64,000 nt of DNA from UBA7067 sp051880615 (GCA_051880615.1 JBJEOH010000041.1:1-64000); one strand, 5' to 3'. Shown: positions 18,512 to 28,074, counted from the first letter of the stretch. The notes: a model not told the origin generated them from the sequence alone. A program made the numbers and translations.

Positions 18512-19449
18512 ATAACAGCACCGCCCGTTCCCTTTATACTCTCTGCCGCTGAGTAAAGCCTGTTTATAAATTCAAGCTGTACATCGCTTAAGGTGTCCTT
18601 GTTTTTATAGATGATGATATCGCGGCTGAGTCCAACATCGCTGCAAGGCTTGACAACAAGGTCATACCGCTTCAGCTCAGATTCTGGCATCGGGCTTACC
18701 CAAAGGTAAGAGCCGTGAACATTCTGCAAAAAGCTGAACTGGCTGCCCCTGTCAAAAATATTTATTGAGCTTTGAACTTTAAAAAGCTCAGCCGATTCCG
18801 ATAGCTTTGATTTAGGTAAGGCAGGCTCCTGTGTGTCGGCAAACAAAAGCTCGGTGAAAGGTTCAAGCTGCTGCTTTGTTATGTTGTCAAACGCAGACAA
18901 GGGATGCGTGCGGCTTATAAGAAGCTGCATTTTAAAATCGAGCAGCAGTTCAAATTGCAAAGCACTGTCGCGCAGCAGGTTCATATAATACTCCTCATAC
19001 GCCTGACTGTAGCGCACAATGCCTACCGAGCTGTCGCCGACAACCACATCGGTTATAGCGTCAACCGAGTTTGTTTCGCGGTATTTTATATTAATACAAC
19101 CGCTCTTGTTTAAGGTGTCGGTGAATTTTGAAAACACATCTGCAATATATGTTGCCCTTGGAACTGATACGGCAAAGCTTACCGCATTTTGTTCATCGGG
19201 ATGAAAAAGTGACTGAAGCTCCTCAAACTGGGCGAGTATGCTTTTGGCGTAGCGCAGAAACTGTATTCCTGCATTTGTCAGCTCAACGCCCTTTCCTGTT
19301 CTGTTGAATATGGTAGCGCCTATCTCAAGCTCAAGCTCCTTAATGCTCTTACTCAGATTCGGTTGACCGATATACAGTTTTTTTGCCGCGGCGGTGATGC
19401 TCTTTTCCTTTTCAACCTCAACTACATATTTAAGCTGCTGTAAATTCAT
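18508..19449 (-). CDS. LysR family transcriptional regulator
   Basis: Regulator of 313 aa with an N-terminal winged helix-turn-helix (MNLQQLKYVVEVEKEKSITAAAKKLYIGQPNLSKSIKELE) and a C-terminal periplasmic-binding-protein-like effector domain. GAGGAGATG precedes the start. The downstream lipase-like gene overlaps by 4 nt. It is divergent from the iron alcohol dehydrogenase gene, which could be a target, as LysR proteins often control a divergent neighbour; that is inference. Confidence 0.9.
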   Translation of the reverse strand: MNLQQLKYVVEVEKEKSITAAAKKLYIGQPNLSKSIKELELEIGATIFNRTGKGVELTNAGIQFLRYAKSILAQFEELQSLFHPDEQNAVSFAVSVPRATYIADVFSKFTDTLNKSGCINIKYRETNSVDAITDVVVGDSSVGIVRYSQAYEEYYMNLLRDSALQFELLLDFKMQLLISRTHPLSAFDNITKQQLEPFTELLFADTQEPALPKSKLSESAELFKVQSSINIFDRGSQFSFLQNVHGSYLWVSPMPESELKRYDLVVKPCSDVGLSRDIIIYKNKDTLSDVQLEFINRLYSAAESIKGTGGAVI

Positions 19450-19725
19450 TTCATCATCTCCTCGTCAAATTACACAAAATATTAATACGCTTTTCAGCAC
19501 TATGATATATGATGTTGGAATGGGTGCTATTACAAATTAATATTACCAAATTTTCAAATAAAGTGTTATGATAAATTGCGGAAGAAAAATCGTATCAGTT
19601 CAATCCGATAGCGAATATTTCCGTAACTTTTATTATATCTTTTTTTGAATGTGATTTCAATTACAAGCACACAATTTTCAAGGCGCACAATTTAACTTTT
19701 ACATAATTTCAGGAGGTTATTTATT
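19450..19725. promoter_or_regulatory. Divergent control region between the LysR gene and the alcohol dehydrogenase
   Basis: AT-rich 276-nt spacer between two divergent genes. It ends with AGGAGG before the adh start. No single promoter stands out to the eye; LysR T-N11-A type boxes could be present but are too degenerate to call. Confidence 0.3.
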
Positions 19726-20916
19726 ATGGCAAGATTTACACTGCCGCGTGACTTATACCACGGCAAAGGCTCTCTGGAGGAGCTTAAGAACTTAAAGGGC
19801 AAAAAAGCAATAGTTGTAGTAGGCGGCGGCTCAATGAAGCGTTTCGGCTTTCTTGACAGAGCAGTAAGCTATCTTGAGGAGGCAGGTATGGAGGTTCAGC
19901 TTTTTGAGAATGTTGAGCCTGACCCGTCAGTTGAAACTGTTATGAGAGGCGCTCAGGCTATGAGAGATTTCGAGCCTGACTGGATCGTAGCAATGGGCGG
20001 AGGCAGCCCGATTGACGCTGCAAAGGCTATGTGGGTATTCTATGAGTATCCCGACACAACATTTGAAGAGATTATTCAGCCGTTCAGCTTCCCGACACTC
20101 CGTCAGAAGGCTCAGTTCTGCGCTATTCCGTCAACCTCGGGTACAGCAACAGAGGTTACTGCATTCTCGGTTATCACAGACTATCAGAAGGGCATAAAGT
20201 ATCCTCTGGCTGACTTCAACATCACTCCTGATGTTGCAATCGTTGACCCTGAGCTTGCTGAGACAATGCCTGCAAAGCTTACAGCAAACACAGGTATGGA
20301 CGCAATGACTCACGCTATTGAGGCTTATGTTTCAACGGTAGCCTGTGACTATACAGATCCGCTTGCTCTGCACGCAATCAAGATGATTCACAACGACCTC
20401 AAAAAGTCATATGACGGCGACAAGGACGCAAGAGCTTCAATGCACAACGCACAGTGCCTTGCCGGTATGGCTTTCTCAAACGCTTTGCTCGGTATTGTTC
20501 ACTCAATGGCTCACAAGACCGGTGCTGCATTCAGCGGCGGTCACATTGTTCACGGCGCTGCAAACGCTATGTATCTCCCGAAGGTTATCAAGTATAACTC
20601 AAAGGACGAGAGAGCAGCTAAGAGATACGCTGAAATTGCAAAGTTTATTGACCTTCCGGGCAACACAACCGAGGAGCTTGTTGACGCCTTGATTGAAGAA
20701 TTAAAGAAAATGAATAAATCTCTCAATATTTCCTCTTGCATTAAGGAGTATGAGGGTGGTATAATTGACGAGAAAGAGTTCAACGAAAAGCTTCCCGAGG
20801 TTGCAAAAAATGCAATCGGCGATGCCTGCACAGGCTCTAACCCGAGAATCCCGACTCAGGAAGAAATGGAGAAGCTACTCCTTGCTTGCTATTATGATAA
20901 GGAAATTGATTTCTGA
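19726..20916 (+). CDS. Iron-containing alcohol dehydrogenase
   Basis: Group III (iron-dependent) NAD(P)H alcohol dehydrogenase of 396 aa, reducing an aldehyde such as butyraldehyde or acetaldehyde in fermentation. Visible: GGGSMKRFG and MGGGSPIDAAKA nucleotide-binding stretches, STSGTATEVT, and the metal ligands in GMDAMTHAIEAY, GIVHSMAHKTG and GGHIVHGAANAM. AGGAGG precedes the ATG. A terminator follows, so it is monocistronic; nfnAB lies just downstream. Confidence 0.92.
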   Translation: MARFTLPRDLYHGKGSLEELKNLKGKKAIVVVGGGSMKRFGFLDRAVSYLEEAGMEVQLFENVEPDPSVETVMRGAQAMRDFEPDWIVAMGGGSPIDAAKAMWVFYEYPDTTFEEIIQPFSFPTLRQKAQFCAIPSTSGTATEVTAFSVITDYQKGIKYPLADFNITPDVAIVDPELAETMPAKLTANTGMDAMTHAIEAYVSTVACDYTDPLALHAIKMIHNDLKKSYDGDKDARASMHNAQCLAGMAFSNALLGIVHSMAHKTGAAFSGGHIVHGAANAMYLPKVIKYNSKDERAAKRYAEIAKFIDLPGNTTEELVDALIEELKKMNKSLNISSCIKEYEGGIIDEKEFNEKLPEVAKNAIGDACTGSNPRIPTQEEMEKLLLACYYDKEIDF

Positions 20917-20954
20917 TATAATATATAGCATAGCTTAGGGCGTATCTGAAAACT

Positions 20955-20988
20955 TAAAAGTCGCCGTGAATTTTGCGGCGGCTTTTTT
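20955..20988 (+). terminator. Terminator after the alcohol dehydrogenase
   Basis: Stem AAAGTCGCCG/CGGCGGCTTT with one G-T pair, followed by a T run. Confidence 0.85.
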
Positions 20989-21047
20989 AAGCTGAAACAA
21001 TTACAGCACCGCTGAACTCAATATAGAAAAGGAAAGGGGCAGAGGTT

Positions 21048-21890
21048 ATGTTTAAAATTCTTAAAAAAGAAGAGCTTAACCCAACTGTTACAAGAATGGT
21101 TGTTGACGCACCGCTCATCGCAAAGAAGGCTGAGCCGGGTCAGTTCATCATCTTCCGTGCTAAGGAGGATTCAGAGAGAATTCCGCTTACAATCGCCGAT
21201 TATGACAGACAGGCAGGCACGGTTACTATCATATTCCAGATTGTGGGCTATGGCACAATGGAGCTTAACACACTTAATGAGGGCGACAGTATTCACGATT
21301 TGGTTGGACCTCTCGGCAGACCGAGCGAAACCGAGGGCCTTAAAAAGGTTGCAGTTGTAGGCGGCGGCGTAGGCTGTGCTATTGCATACCCTGTAGCTAA
21401 GAAGCTTCACGAGAACGGCTGTGAGGTTCACAGTGTTGTCGGCTTCAGAAATAAGGATCTCGTAATTTTAGAGGACGAGTTCAACGCTGTAAGCGACAAG
21501 GTTTGTATGATGACAGACGATGGCAGCTACGGTACAAAGGGTCTTGTTACAACAGCTCTTGAGCAGCTCATCAAGGAGGGCAATCAGTATGACGAGGTTA
21601 TCGCCATCGGTCCGCTCATTATGATGAAGTTTGTATGCAAGCTCACAAAGGAATATGATATCAAAACTATAGTATCGATGAACCCGATTATGATTGACGG
21701 TACAGGTATGTGCGGCGGCTGCCGTATTACAGTCGGCGGCGAAACAAAGTTCGCCTGCGTTGACGGTCCTGACTTTGACGGTCATCAGATTGATTTTGAC
21801 GAGGCTATGCACAGAGGTACAATGTATAAAGAGTTCGAGCAGCACGCCCGTGAAGAGGGCTGCAACCTTTTGAAAAAGGAGGTGCTCTGA
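21048..21890 (+). CDS. nfnA: NADH-dependent ferredoxin:NADP+ oxidoreductase, subunit A
   Basis: FAD/NAD-binding subunit of the electron-bifurcating NfnAB complex, which couples NADPH oxidation to reduction of NAD and ferredoxin or the reverse. The 280-aa protein has a ferredoxin-reductase-like fold: FAD motif RIPLTIADYD, nucleotide motif VGGGVGCAIAYPVAK, and the [2Fe-2S] cysteines GTGMCGGCRITVGGETKFACVDGP near residue 225. It resembles the old gltB-like sulfide dehydrogenase subunit. It ends 1 nt before nfnB. Confidence 0.9.
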   Translation: MFKILKKEELNPTVTRMVVDAPLIAKKAEPGQFIIFRAKEDSERIPLTIADYDRQAGTVTIIFQIVGYGTMELNTLNEGDSIHDLVGPLGRPSETEGLKKVAVVGGGVGCAIAYPVAKKLHENGCEVHSVVGFRNKDLVILEDEFNAVSDKVCMMTDDGSYGTKGLVTTALEQLIKEGNQYDEVIAIGPLIMMKFVCKLTKEYDIKTIVSMNPIMIDGTGMCGGCRITVGGETKFACVDGPDFDGHQIDFDEAMHRGTMYKEFEQHAREEGCNLLKKEVL

Positions 21891-21891
21891 T

Positions 21892-23301
21892 ATGGCAGTA
21901 AAGAGAAATATGGATCCGAAAAAGTGTCCTATGCCGTCACAAGAGCCGAATGTGAGAAATAAAAACTTTGAAGAGGTAGCACTCGGCTATACATACGAGA
22001 TGGCTGTGAACGAGGCAAAGAGATGCCTCAGCTGTCCTAAAAAGCCGTGCCAGAGCGGCTGTCCGGTAGGAATTGACATTCCTGCATTTATCGGCAAGGT
22101 AGCCGAGGAGGATATGGAGGGAGCATTCAAGATTCTCTCCGCTTCAAGCGCACTTCCTGCTGTATGCGGCAGAGTATGTCCTCAGGAAACACAGTGCGAG
22201 GGCAAGTGTGTAAGAGGAATCAAGGGCGAGAGCGTTGGCATAGGCAGACTTGAGCGCTTTGTTGCCGACTGGCACCGTGAGCATTCAGACGAAAAGCCGG
22301 AAATGCCGCAGAGCAACGGCCACAAGGTTGCAATCATCGGCGCAGGCCCGAGCGGCCTTACAGCAGCAGGCGACCTTGCAAAGCTTGGCTATAAGGTAAC
22401 TGTATATGAAGCTCTCCACCTTGCAGGCGGCGTGCTTGTTTACGGTATCCCTGAGTTCCGTCTGCCGAAGTCTATCGTTCAGAAGGAAATCGACAACCTT
22501 AAGGCTATCGGCGTTGATATTGAAACAAATATGGTTATCGGCAAGGTGCTCACCATTGACGAGCTGTTCGAGATGGGCAATGATGCCGTTTACATCGCAA
22601 GCGGCGCAGGACTTCCGAGATTTATGGGAATCCCCGGCGAGAGCTTAAAGGGCGTTTACTCGGCTAATGAGTACCTCACAAGAGTTAATCTTATGAAGGC
22701 TTACAAGCCCGACAGCAAGACCCCGATTAAGCACTCAAAGAATGTTGCAGTAGTCGGCGGCGGCAATGTTGCAATGGACGCTGCAAGAAGTGCAAAGCGT
22801 CTTGGCGCAGAGAATGTATATATCGTTTACCGTCGTGGTATGGAGGAGCTTCCTGCAAGAGCCGAAGAGGTTGAGCACGCACAGGAAGAGGGTATCATCT
22901 TCAAGACCCTCACAAACCCTGTTGAGGTTCTCGGTGACGAGGACGGAATGGTTTGCGGTATGAAGTGCGTTGAGATGGAGCTTGGCGAGCCTGACGACAG
23001 CGGCAGACGCCGTCCTATCGTAAAAGAGGGCAGTGAATTTGAGCTTGAAATCGACACAATGATTATGAGTATCGGTACAAGCCCGAACCCGCTTATCCGC
23101 CAGACAACACCTGGTCTTGACACAAACAGACACGGTTGTATAATCACAAACGGCGATGACGGTCTTACAACCCGTGAGGGCGTTTATGCCGGCGGCGACG
23201 CTGTAACAGGCGCTGCAACGGTTATCCTTGCAATGGGTGCCGGCAAGCAGGCTGCAAAGGCAATGGACGAGTATATCAAGTCCAAGTATAACGAGCAATA
23301 A
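21892..23301 (+). CDS. nfnB: NADPH subunit of NfnAB (glutamate synthase small-subunit-like)
   Basis: Flavin iron-sulfur subunit of 469 aa, often annotated as homotetrameric glutamate synthase gltA. N-terminal cysteines for two [4Fe-4S] clusters are seen in CLSCPKKPCQSGCPVGIDIP and CGRVCPQETQCEGKC. The FAD site is AIIGAGPSGLTAAGDLAKLGY and the NADPH site VVGGGNVAMDAARSAKRLG. Because no large glutamate synthase subunit is present and nfnA is adjacent, the Nfn role is favoured. AGGTGCTCTGAT precedes its start in the nfnA end. Confidence 0.9.
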   Translation: MAVKRNMDPKKCPMPSQEPNVRNKNFEEVALGYTYEMAVNEAKRCLSCPKKPCQSGCPVGIDIPAFIGKVAEEDMEGAFKILSASSALPAVCGRVCPQETQCEGKCVRGIKGESVGIGRLERFVADWHREHSDEKPEMPQSNGHKVAIIGAGPSGLTAAGDLAKLGYKVTVYEALHLAGGVLVYGIPEFRLPKSIVQKEIDNLKAIGVDIETNMVIGKVLTIDELFEMGNDAVYIASGAGLPRFMGIPGESLKGVYSANEYLTRVNLMKAYKPDSKTPIKHSKNVAVVGGGNVAMDAARSAKRLGAENVYIVYRRGMEELPARAEEVEHAQEEGIIFKTLTNPVEVLGDEDGMVCGMKCVEMELGEPDDSGRRRPIVKEGSEFELEIDTMIMSIGTSPNPLIRQTTPGLDTNRHGCIITNGDDGLTTREGVYAGGDAVTGAATVILAMGAGKQAAKAMDEYIKSKYNEQ

Positions 23302-23320
23302 TAATATCTTGAATATTTTC

Positions 23321-23353
23321 GGCGGCAGGGAGAAATCTCTGCCGCTGTTTTTC
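23321..23353 (+). terminator. Terminator after nfnAB
   Basis: Stem GCGGCAGGG/CTCTGCCGC with a short AT loop, then a T run at about 23347-23352. Confidence 0.85.
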
Positions 23354-23429
23354 TGAGGAAATCGCTTTGCAATATAAAGCTGATTTGATATAATAATTTA
23401 TATTACTTGTTTTAACAGGCGGTGATAAC

Positions 23430-23585
23430 TTGAACAAAATCAATACGAATTGCCCTTGCAAAAGGACAAAGTGCGAGCGTCAAGGTAATTGTGAGGAATG
23501 CAGAAAGCATCACGCATTAAAGAAAAAGCATTTGCCTGCCTGTGAGCGTATCAGGCAAAGGGAAAAGAGAAAATCGCAGTCATAA
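23430..23585 (+). CDS. Small cysteine-rich protein (51 aa)
   Basis: TTG-initiated frame of 51 codons with AGGCGGTGAT just upstream. The product has NCPCKRTKCERQGNCEECRKHH, a cluster of five cysteines, a further PACER motif and a basic tail, suggesting a metal-binding mini-protein. Short proteins of this pattern are recalled from many Clostridia genomes without a known role. Located after the nfnB terminator and before murT. Confidence 0.6.
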   Translation: MNKINTNCPCKRTKCERQGNCEECRKHHALKKKHLPACERIRQREKRKSQS

Positions 23586-23596
23586 CTACATATTTT

Positions 23597-23646
23597 TTAA
23601 TTCAAAGAGCCGCTTGCGGCGACAACCGCAACTTCACTCTTTATTC
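23597..23646 (-). repeat. Dispersed intergenic repeat, copy B
   Basis: On the minus strand it reads GAATAAAGAGTGAAGTTGCGG and ends CGGCTCTTTGAATTAA, matching copy A at 8522-8577 apart from a short indel and several substitutions. An inner TTGCGG/CCGCAA stem is possible. A related GC-rich hairpin follows at about 23700-23715 (GCCGCAAAGCTGCGGC). Confidence 0.5.
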
Positions 23647-23653
23647 AAAATTA

Positions 23654-23682
23654 TTGTAAAATATGCCCGTCTTTGGTATAAT
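23654..23682 (+). promoter_or_regulatory. Likely murT promoter
   Basis: TTGTAA (23654-23659) and TATAAT (23677-23682) with a 17-nt spacer, about 100 nt before murT. Short direct repeats of CATTCATTA lie between. Confidence 0.6.
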
Positions 23683-23780
23683 TAAAGTTAATCATTCAAA
23701 AGCCGCAAAGCTGCGGCAACTGTAATTATTCATTTTTCATCATTCATTACATTATTCATTACATTGTCGGGGGAATCGGT

Positions 23781-25106
23781 ATGAAACTGTTTTTCGTCAT
23801 ATTAATCTGTAAAATGCTTAAATTTATCGGCGGCATTATCGGCAGAGGCAGCTCACTTCCGGGGCAGATTGCACTTAAGCTTTATCCGAATATTTTAAGC
23901 AAAATAAAGCTTCCGAAATATATCATCGCCGTAACAGGCAGCAACGGCAAAACCTCAACCGTTGAGATGATAGCGAAAATTCTGCAAAGCAACGGCAAGA
24001 GCGTTGCCTACAATAAGGAGGGCTCAAACCAGATTGAGGGTGTAACAACGCTTGTGCTGTCAAACTGTACGCTCGGCGGCAAGATGAACAGCGATATTCT
24101 GCTTATTGAATCGGACGAGCGTTATGCACGCTATACATTTAAATACTTTCACCCGACTCACTATATCATCACAAACCTCTACCGTGACCAGCTTACAAGA
24201 AACGGTCATCCTCAGTGGGTTTATGAGGCACTCTCGCACAGTATTCACGATGACACTCAGCTTATCTTAAACGCCGATGACCCTCTTGTTTCCTGCTTCG
24301 GCGCAGGGCGTGAGAATACACTCTTCTTCGGCGTGGACAAGCTTAATACCTCGCAGTCAAATAACGACGGCGTTTACAACGACGGCATTTACTGCCCTGT
24401 TTGCGGCGGCAGAATGACATATGATTATTACCACTACAACCATATAGGCTCTTACTGCTGTAATTCCTGCGGCTTTAAAAAGGCGGATACAAGCTTCACC
24501 GTGACAGACGCCGATATGGACAAGGGAGAAATCACCATAAACGACAGCTTCAACATTCCGCTTGCCTTTACCGGAATGTATAATGTCTACAACATTCTTG
24601 CGGCGTTTGCCGCCTGTTCTGTTGCAGGAGTAGACGGCAAGGCTATTGCCTCAAGCATCGGAAACTATATGCTCAAAAACGGCAGAATAATGCAATTTAA
24701 GCTCGGTTCACACGATGGTACACTGCTCACCTCAAAGCACGAAAACTCTGTTTCCTATGATCAGTCACTCAAGTATATTGCAAGCCGCAAGGAGGATTGC
24801 AGTGTTATAGTCATTGTTGACGCAATCAGCCGAAAGTACTTCACAGGAGAAACCTCGTGGCTGTGGGATATAAACTTTGACCACCTGAACAGCAAAAATG
24901 TAAAGAACATTTACCTCACAGGAACATATGTAAACGACCTTGCACTGCGCTTCTCATATACCGACATCGACCAGAGTATTATCAAGCCGATAGCCGATAT
25001 TCAGCAGTGTATAGATTATATCAAGGAAAACGGCGGCGAAAAGCTCTACTGTGTGACCTGCTTCTCCGACAAGGAAAAGCTTTTGTCCCGTGTGGAAGTT
25101 CTTTGA
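23781..25106 (+). CDS. murT: MurT-like Mur ligase family protein
   Basis: Ligase subunit that, with GatD, amidates the alpha-carboxyl of D-glutamate in lipid II. The 441-aa protein has the Mur P-loop AVTGSNGKTSTVEMI (about residues 51-65), IESDERYARYTFKYF, NLYRDQLTRNG, and the four-cysteine ribbon CPVCGG...CCNSCGF at about residues 208-236, which is typical for MurT. The C-terminal DUF1727-type region holds GETSWLWD where I recall GRDVSWIWD in other MurT proteins. It is followed after 12 bp by a GatD-like gene. Confidence 0.85.
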   Translation: MKLFFVILICKMLKFIGGIIGRGSSLPGQIALKLYPNILSKIKLPKYIIAVTGSNGKTSTVEMIAKILQSNGKSVAYNKEGSNQIEGVTTLVLSNCTLGGKMNSDILLIESDERYARYTFKYFHPTHYIITNLYRDQLTRNGHPQWVYEALSHSIHDDTQLILNADDPLVSCFGAGRENTLFFGVDKLNTSQSNNDGVYNDGIYCPVCGGRMTYDYYHYNHIGSYCCNSCGFKKADTSFTVTDADMDKGEITINDSFNIPLAFTGMYNVYNILAAFAACSVAGVDGKAIASSIGNYMLKNGRIMQFKLGSHDGTLLTSKHENSVSYDQSLKYIASRKEDCSVIVIVDAISRKYFTGETSWLWDINFDHLNSKNVKNIYLTGTYVNDLALRFSYTDIDQSIIKPIADIQQCIDYIKENGGEKLYCVTCFSDKEKLLSRVEVL

Positions 25107-25118
25107 GGAGGGTGAAAA

Positions 25119-25856
25119 ATGGCTATTAAAATTCTTCATTTATACAACAACCTGATGAACCTTTACGGCGAGTATGCGAATGTCAGAGTACTTGCAAGGC
25201 ATCTTTCTCAGCGGGGTCTTGAAGCCGAGATAACGAGAACAGACAGCTGCTCGTATGTAAGCTTTGACGATTTCGATTTTATCTATATCGGCAGCGGAAC
25301 AGAGTCGGCGCAGAAAAGAGCGCTTGCAGACCTTATGAATAAAAAGGACGAGTTCTGTGCGGCGGCAAAAAGCGGCAAGGTTATGCTGCTTACAGGCAAC
25401 GCATTTGAAATGCTCGGCAAGGCTGTTACTGACGCATACGGCAAACGCTATGAGGCATTAGGTCTTTGTGATTTTGAAACGACAGAAAGCTATGAAAAGC
25501 GCTTGACGGGGGACGCAATCTGTAAGTGCGATTTCATACCCGAGCTGTTTGTCGGCTTTATCAACAAATGCAGTACGACAACAAAGACCGAAAATCCGCT
25601 TTTCACAATGCAGATGGGCTATGCGAATAACACCTCAGAGCCTTACGAGGGCTGCCGCTTTAACAATGTTTTTGCAACTCATCTTATCGGCCCTGTACTG
25701 GTAAAGAATCCGCATTTCACAGCGTACATCATAAAGCTAATCACAAAGAGTATTGACGGCTTTGAATACAAGGAAATTATAAACCAGTACGAGCAGGGCT
25801 CATACGAAATAACCCTGCGCGAGCTTAAAAACAGGCTGCAAGCAACAGCCGATTGA
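25119..25856 (+). CDS. GatD-like class I glutamine amidotransferase, apparently lacking catalytic residues
   Basis: 245 aa, in an operon with murT, preceded by GAGGAGG. The fold follows GatD: LYNNLMNLYGEYANVRVLARHL, DFIYIGSGTESAQ, and the late segment ATHLIGPVLVKNP. But the place where the nucleophile cysteine should be reads LLTGNAFEMLG (about residues 89-99) instead of the recalled ICGGYQFLG, and the histidine of LHGP is Ile in HLIGP. No other suitable Cys-Gly-Gly motif exists. It may be structural, or MurT may use free ammonia. Alignment is from memory. Confidence 0.75.
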   Translation: MAIKILHLYNNLMNLYGEYANVRVLARHLSQRGLEAEITRTDSCSYVSFDDFDFIYIGSGTESAQKRALADLMNKKDEFCAAAKSGKVMLLTGNAFEMLGKAVTDAYGKRYEALGLCDFETTESYEKRLTGDAICKCDFIPELFVGFINKCSTTTKTENPLFTMQMGYANNTSEPYEGCRFNNVFATHLIGPVLVKNPHFTAYIIKLITKSIDGFEYKEIINQYEQGSYEITLRELKNRLQATAD

Positions 25857-25866
25857 GAGGAATAAA

Positions 25867-28074
25867 ATGGATAATACCGAGCTTGAACGGCTTGAGGGCG
25901 ATGTTGAGAACATTGTTTACCGCAATGACGAAAACGGCTACACCGTCCTTGAGCTTGACAGCGACGGCGAGCTTGTAACGGCGGTTGGTAATATGCCGCT
26001 TGTTGCCGTAGGAGAAACGCTGTCGCTGTTGGGTGTTTATGTTAATCACAGCTCCTACGGCAGGCAGTTTTCTGTCAGGGCGTGCGAACGCTCAATGCCT
26101 GTGGGAGCTGCGTCAATTTTAAAATATCTTTCATCAAGAGCCATAAAGGGTGTAGGCCCATCAACCGCAAAAAAGCTTGTCGAGCAGTTCGGCGACAGCA
26201 CGCTCGATGTTATTGAAAACGAGCCGCAAAGGCTGACGGCGATAAAGGGCATAACGCTTGAAAAAGCAAAGAAAATGAGCGAGGAGCTGCAGGGACATTT
26301 CGGCATAAGGCAGCTTATGGCAAAGCTCCAGTCCTACGGTGTGCCGCCGCAGAGCGTAGTCGGCTTGTGGCGCGAGTACGGAAAAAATGCACTGACGGCG
26401 ATTGAGGAAAACCCGTATATTCTCTGCTCCGAGCAGTTTGAGGTTCCGTTTGAATCCGCCGATTTGATAGCGCAAAAGCAGGACAAGGCGGCGGATAATA
26501 TATTCAGAATTGAGGCTGGGCTTTTTCATATTTTAGAGCATAATAAGCTCAACGGTCACACCTGCCTGCCAAAGGACAGGCTCTTGCAGGCTTGCTCATC
26601 ATTTCTTGAGCTTCCGCAGGAGAAGTGCACCGCCTGCCTTGAAAATATGCTCTTGTCAAACACGCTCTTTGCGCATAATATTAACGGTCGGGATTTCATC
26701 TTTACGCCGCAGATGTACGAGTGTGAGCTTTATGTTGCGGCAAGACTCAATGCGATGCTGCGCTGCCCTCCGAGCGTTATAAACGGCGTTGAAAAGGCTC
26801 TTGACAAAATAGAAATGAGCGAAAAAATAGAATATGCCGAGCTGCAGCGCAGAGCGATAACCGAGGCAACAAGCAAGGGTCTTTTAGTCCTCACCGGAGG
26901 TCCGGGAACAGGCAAGACTACAACTCTGAACGCAATTATAAAAATCCTCAAGATGAACGGCGAAAGGGTCTTTTTAGCCGCACCGACAGGCAGAGCCGCA
27001 CAGCGCATGAGTGAGGTGACAGGCGAGGAGGCAAAGACGATCCACCGCCTGCTTGAGGTCAGCTGGGATAACCGCGACCGCCCCGTTTTCAAGCGCAACG
27101 AAGCAAATCCGCTGAGGTGCGACGCACTTATCATCGACGAGGTGTCAATGGTTGACAGCGCTCTGTTTTTCAGCGTTATGCAGGCTGTGCCAATGGGCTG
27201 CCGCATTATACTTGTAGGCGACAGCGATCAGCTTCCGTCTGTCGGCGCAGGCAATGTTCTGGGCGATTTAATCGAATCCTACGCCGTTCCCGTGGTACAG
27301 CTCAACGAGATTTTCCGCCAGTCGATGAAAAGCCTTATCGTCACGAATGCCCACAGAATTGTAAAGGGCGAAATGCCGATACTGAACGAAACGAAAAAGG
27401 ACTTCTTCTTTATGCAGCGCATAAATAAGGAGCTTATTGCCAAGACGATAATCGACCTTTGCAAAACGCGACTGCCGCAGTCCTACGGCTTTTCTCCGCT
27501 TGACGATATACAGGTGCTTTGCCCCGGCAAAAAGGGTGTGCTGGGAACATATGACTTAAACGAAAGGCTTCAGGCGGCTCTCAACCCTGCCGATGAGCTT
27601 AAGCCCGAGCTTGTTTTTAACAATAAAACCTTCCGTCGCGGCGACAAGGTGATGCAGATTAAAAACAACTATGATATTCCTTGGACAAGAGATGACGGTG
27701 AGATGGGTGAGGGGATATTTAACGGTGATGTAGGAATACTGACAAGCGTAAATAAAAACTCAAAAACAGTCGAGGTTTGCTTCGACGATAAAACCGCCAA
27801 GTATCACGGCGATGATTTGTTGAATTTAGAGCTTGCCTATGCCGCAACTGTGCATAAAAGTCAGGGAAATGAATTCAACGCTGTTGTTATACCTATGCAC
27901 AAGGGCGCGCCTCAGCTTTATTACCGAAATCTGCTTTACACCGCCGTAACAAGAGCAAAGAACCTGCTTATCCTTGTCGGCGACCCGAGCGTTGTCGAGT
28001 ATATGGTTAAGAACAACAGGAGAACGCTTCGCTATTCGGGGCTGAAATGCTTTTTACTTGAGGGACTGCAATGA
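25867..28074 (+). CDS. recD2: RecD2-type ATP-dependent DNA helicase
   Basis: Superfamily 1B 5'-3' helicase of 735 aa. Seen: an N-terminal OB-like domain (EGDVENIVYRNDENGYTVLEL), helix-hairpin-helix region (IKGVGPSTAKKLVEQFG), Walker A TGGPGTGKTTTLNAI at about residues 340-354, AAPTGRAAQRMSE, Walker B IIDEVSMVDS, VGDSDQLPSVGAG, and the C-terminal AATVHKSQGNEF and YTAVTRAKNLL. Without RecBC, this form acts in repair and replication fork maintenance. Its stop overlaps the comF start. Confidence 0.95.
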   Translation: MDNTELERLEGDVENIVYRNDENGYTVLELDSDGELVTAVGNMPLVAVGETLSLLGVYVNHSSYGRQFSVRACERSMPVGAASILKYLSSRAIKGVGPSTAKKLVEQFGDSTLDVIENEPQRLTAIKGITLEKAKKMSEELQGHFGIRQLMAKLQSYGVPPQSVVGLWREYGKNALTAIEENPYILCSEQFEVPFESADLIAQKQDKAADNIFRIEAGLFHILEHNKLNGHTCLPKDRLLQACSSFLELPQEKCTACLENMLLSNTLFAHNINGRDFIFTPQMYECELYVAARLNAMLRCPPSVINGVEKALDKIEMSEKIEYAELQRRAITEATSKGLLVLTGGPGTGKTTTLNAIIKILKMNGERVFLAAPTGRAAQRMSEVTGEEAKTIHRLLEVSWDNRDRPVFKRNEANPLRCDALIIDEVSMVDSALFFSVMQAVPMGCRIILVGDSDQLPSVGAGNVLGDLIESYAVPVVQLNEIFRQSMKSLIVTNAHRIVKGEMPILNETKKDFFFMQRINKELIAKTIIDLCKTRLPQSYGFSPLDDIQVLCPGKKGVLGTYDLNERLQAALNPADELKPELVFNNKTFRRGDKVMQIKNNYDIPWTRDDGEMGEGIFNGDVGILTSVNKNSKTVEVCFDDKTAKYHGDDLLNLELAYAATVHKSQGNEFNAVVIPMHKGAPQLYYRNLLYTAVTRAKNLLILVGDPSVVEYMVKNNRRTLRYSGLKCFLLEGLQ

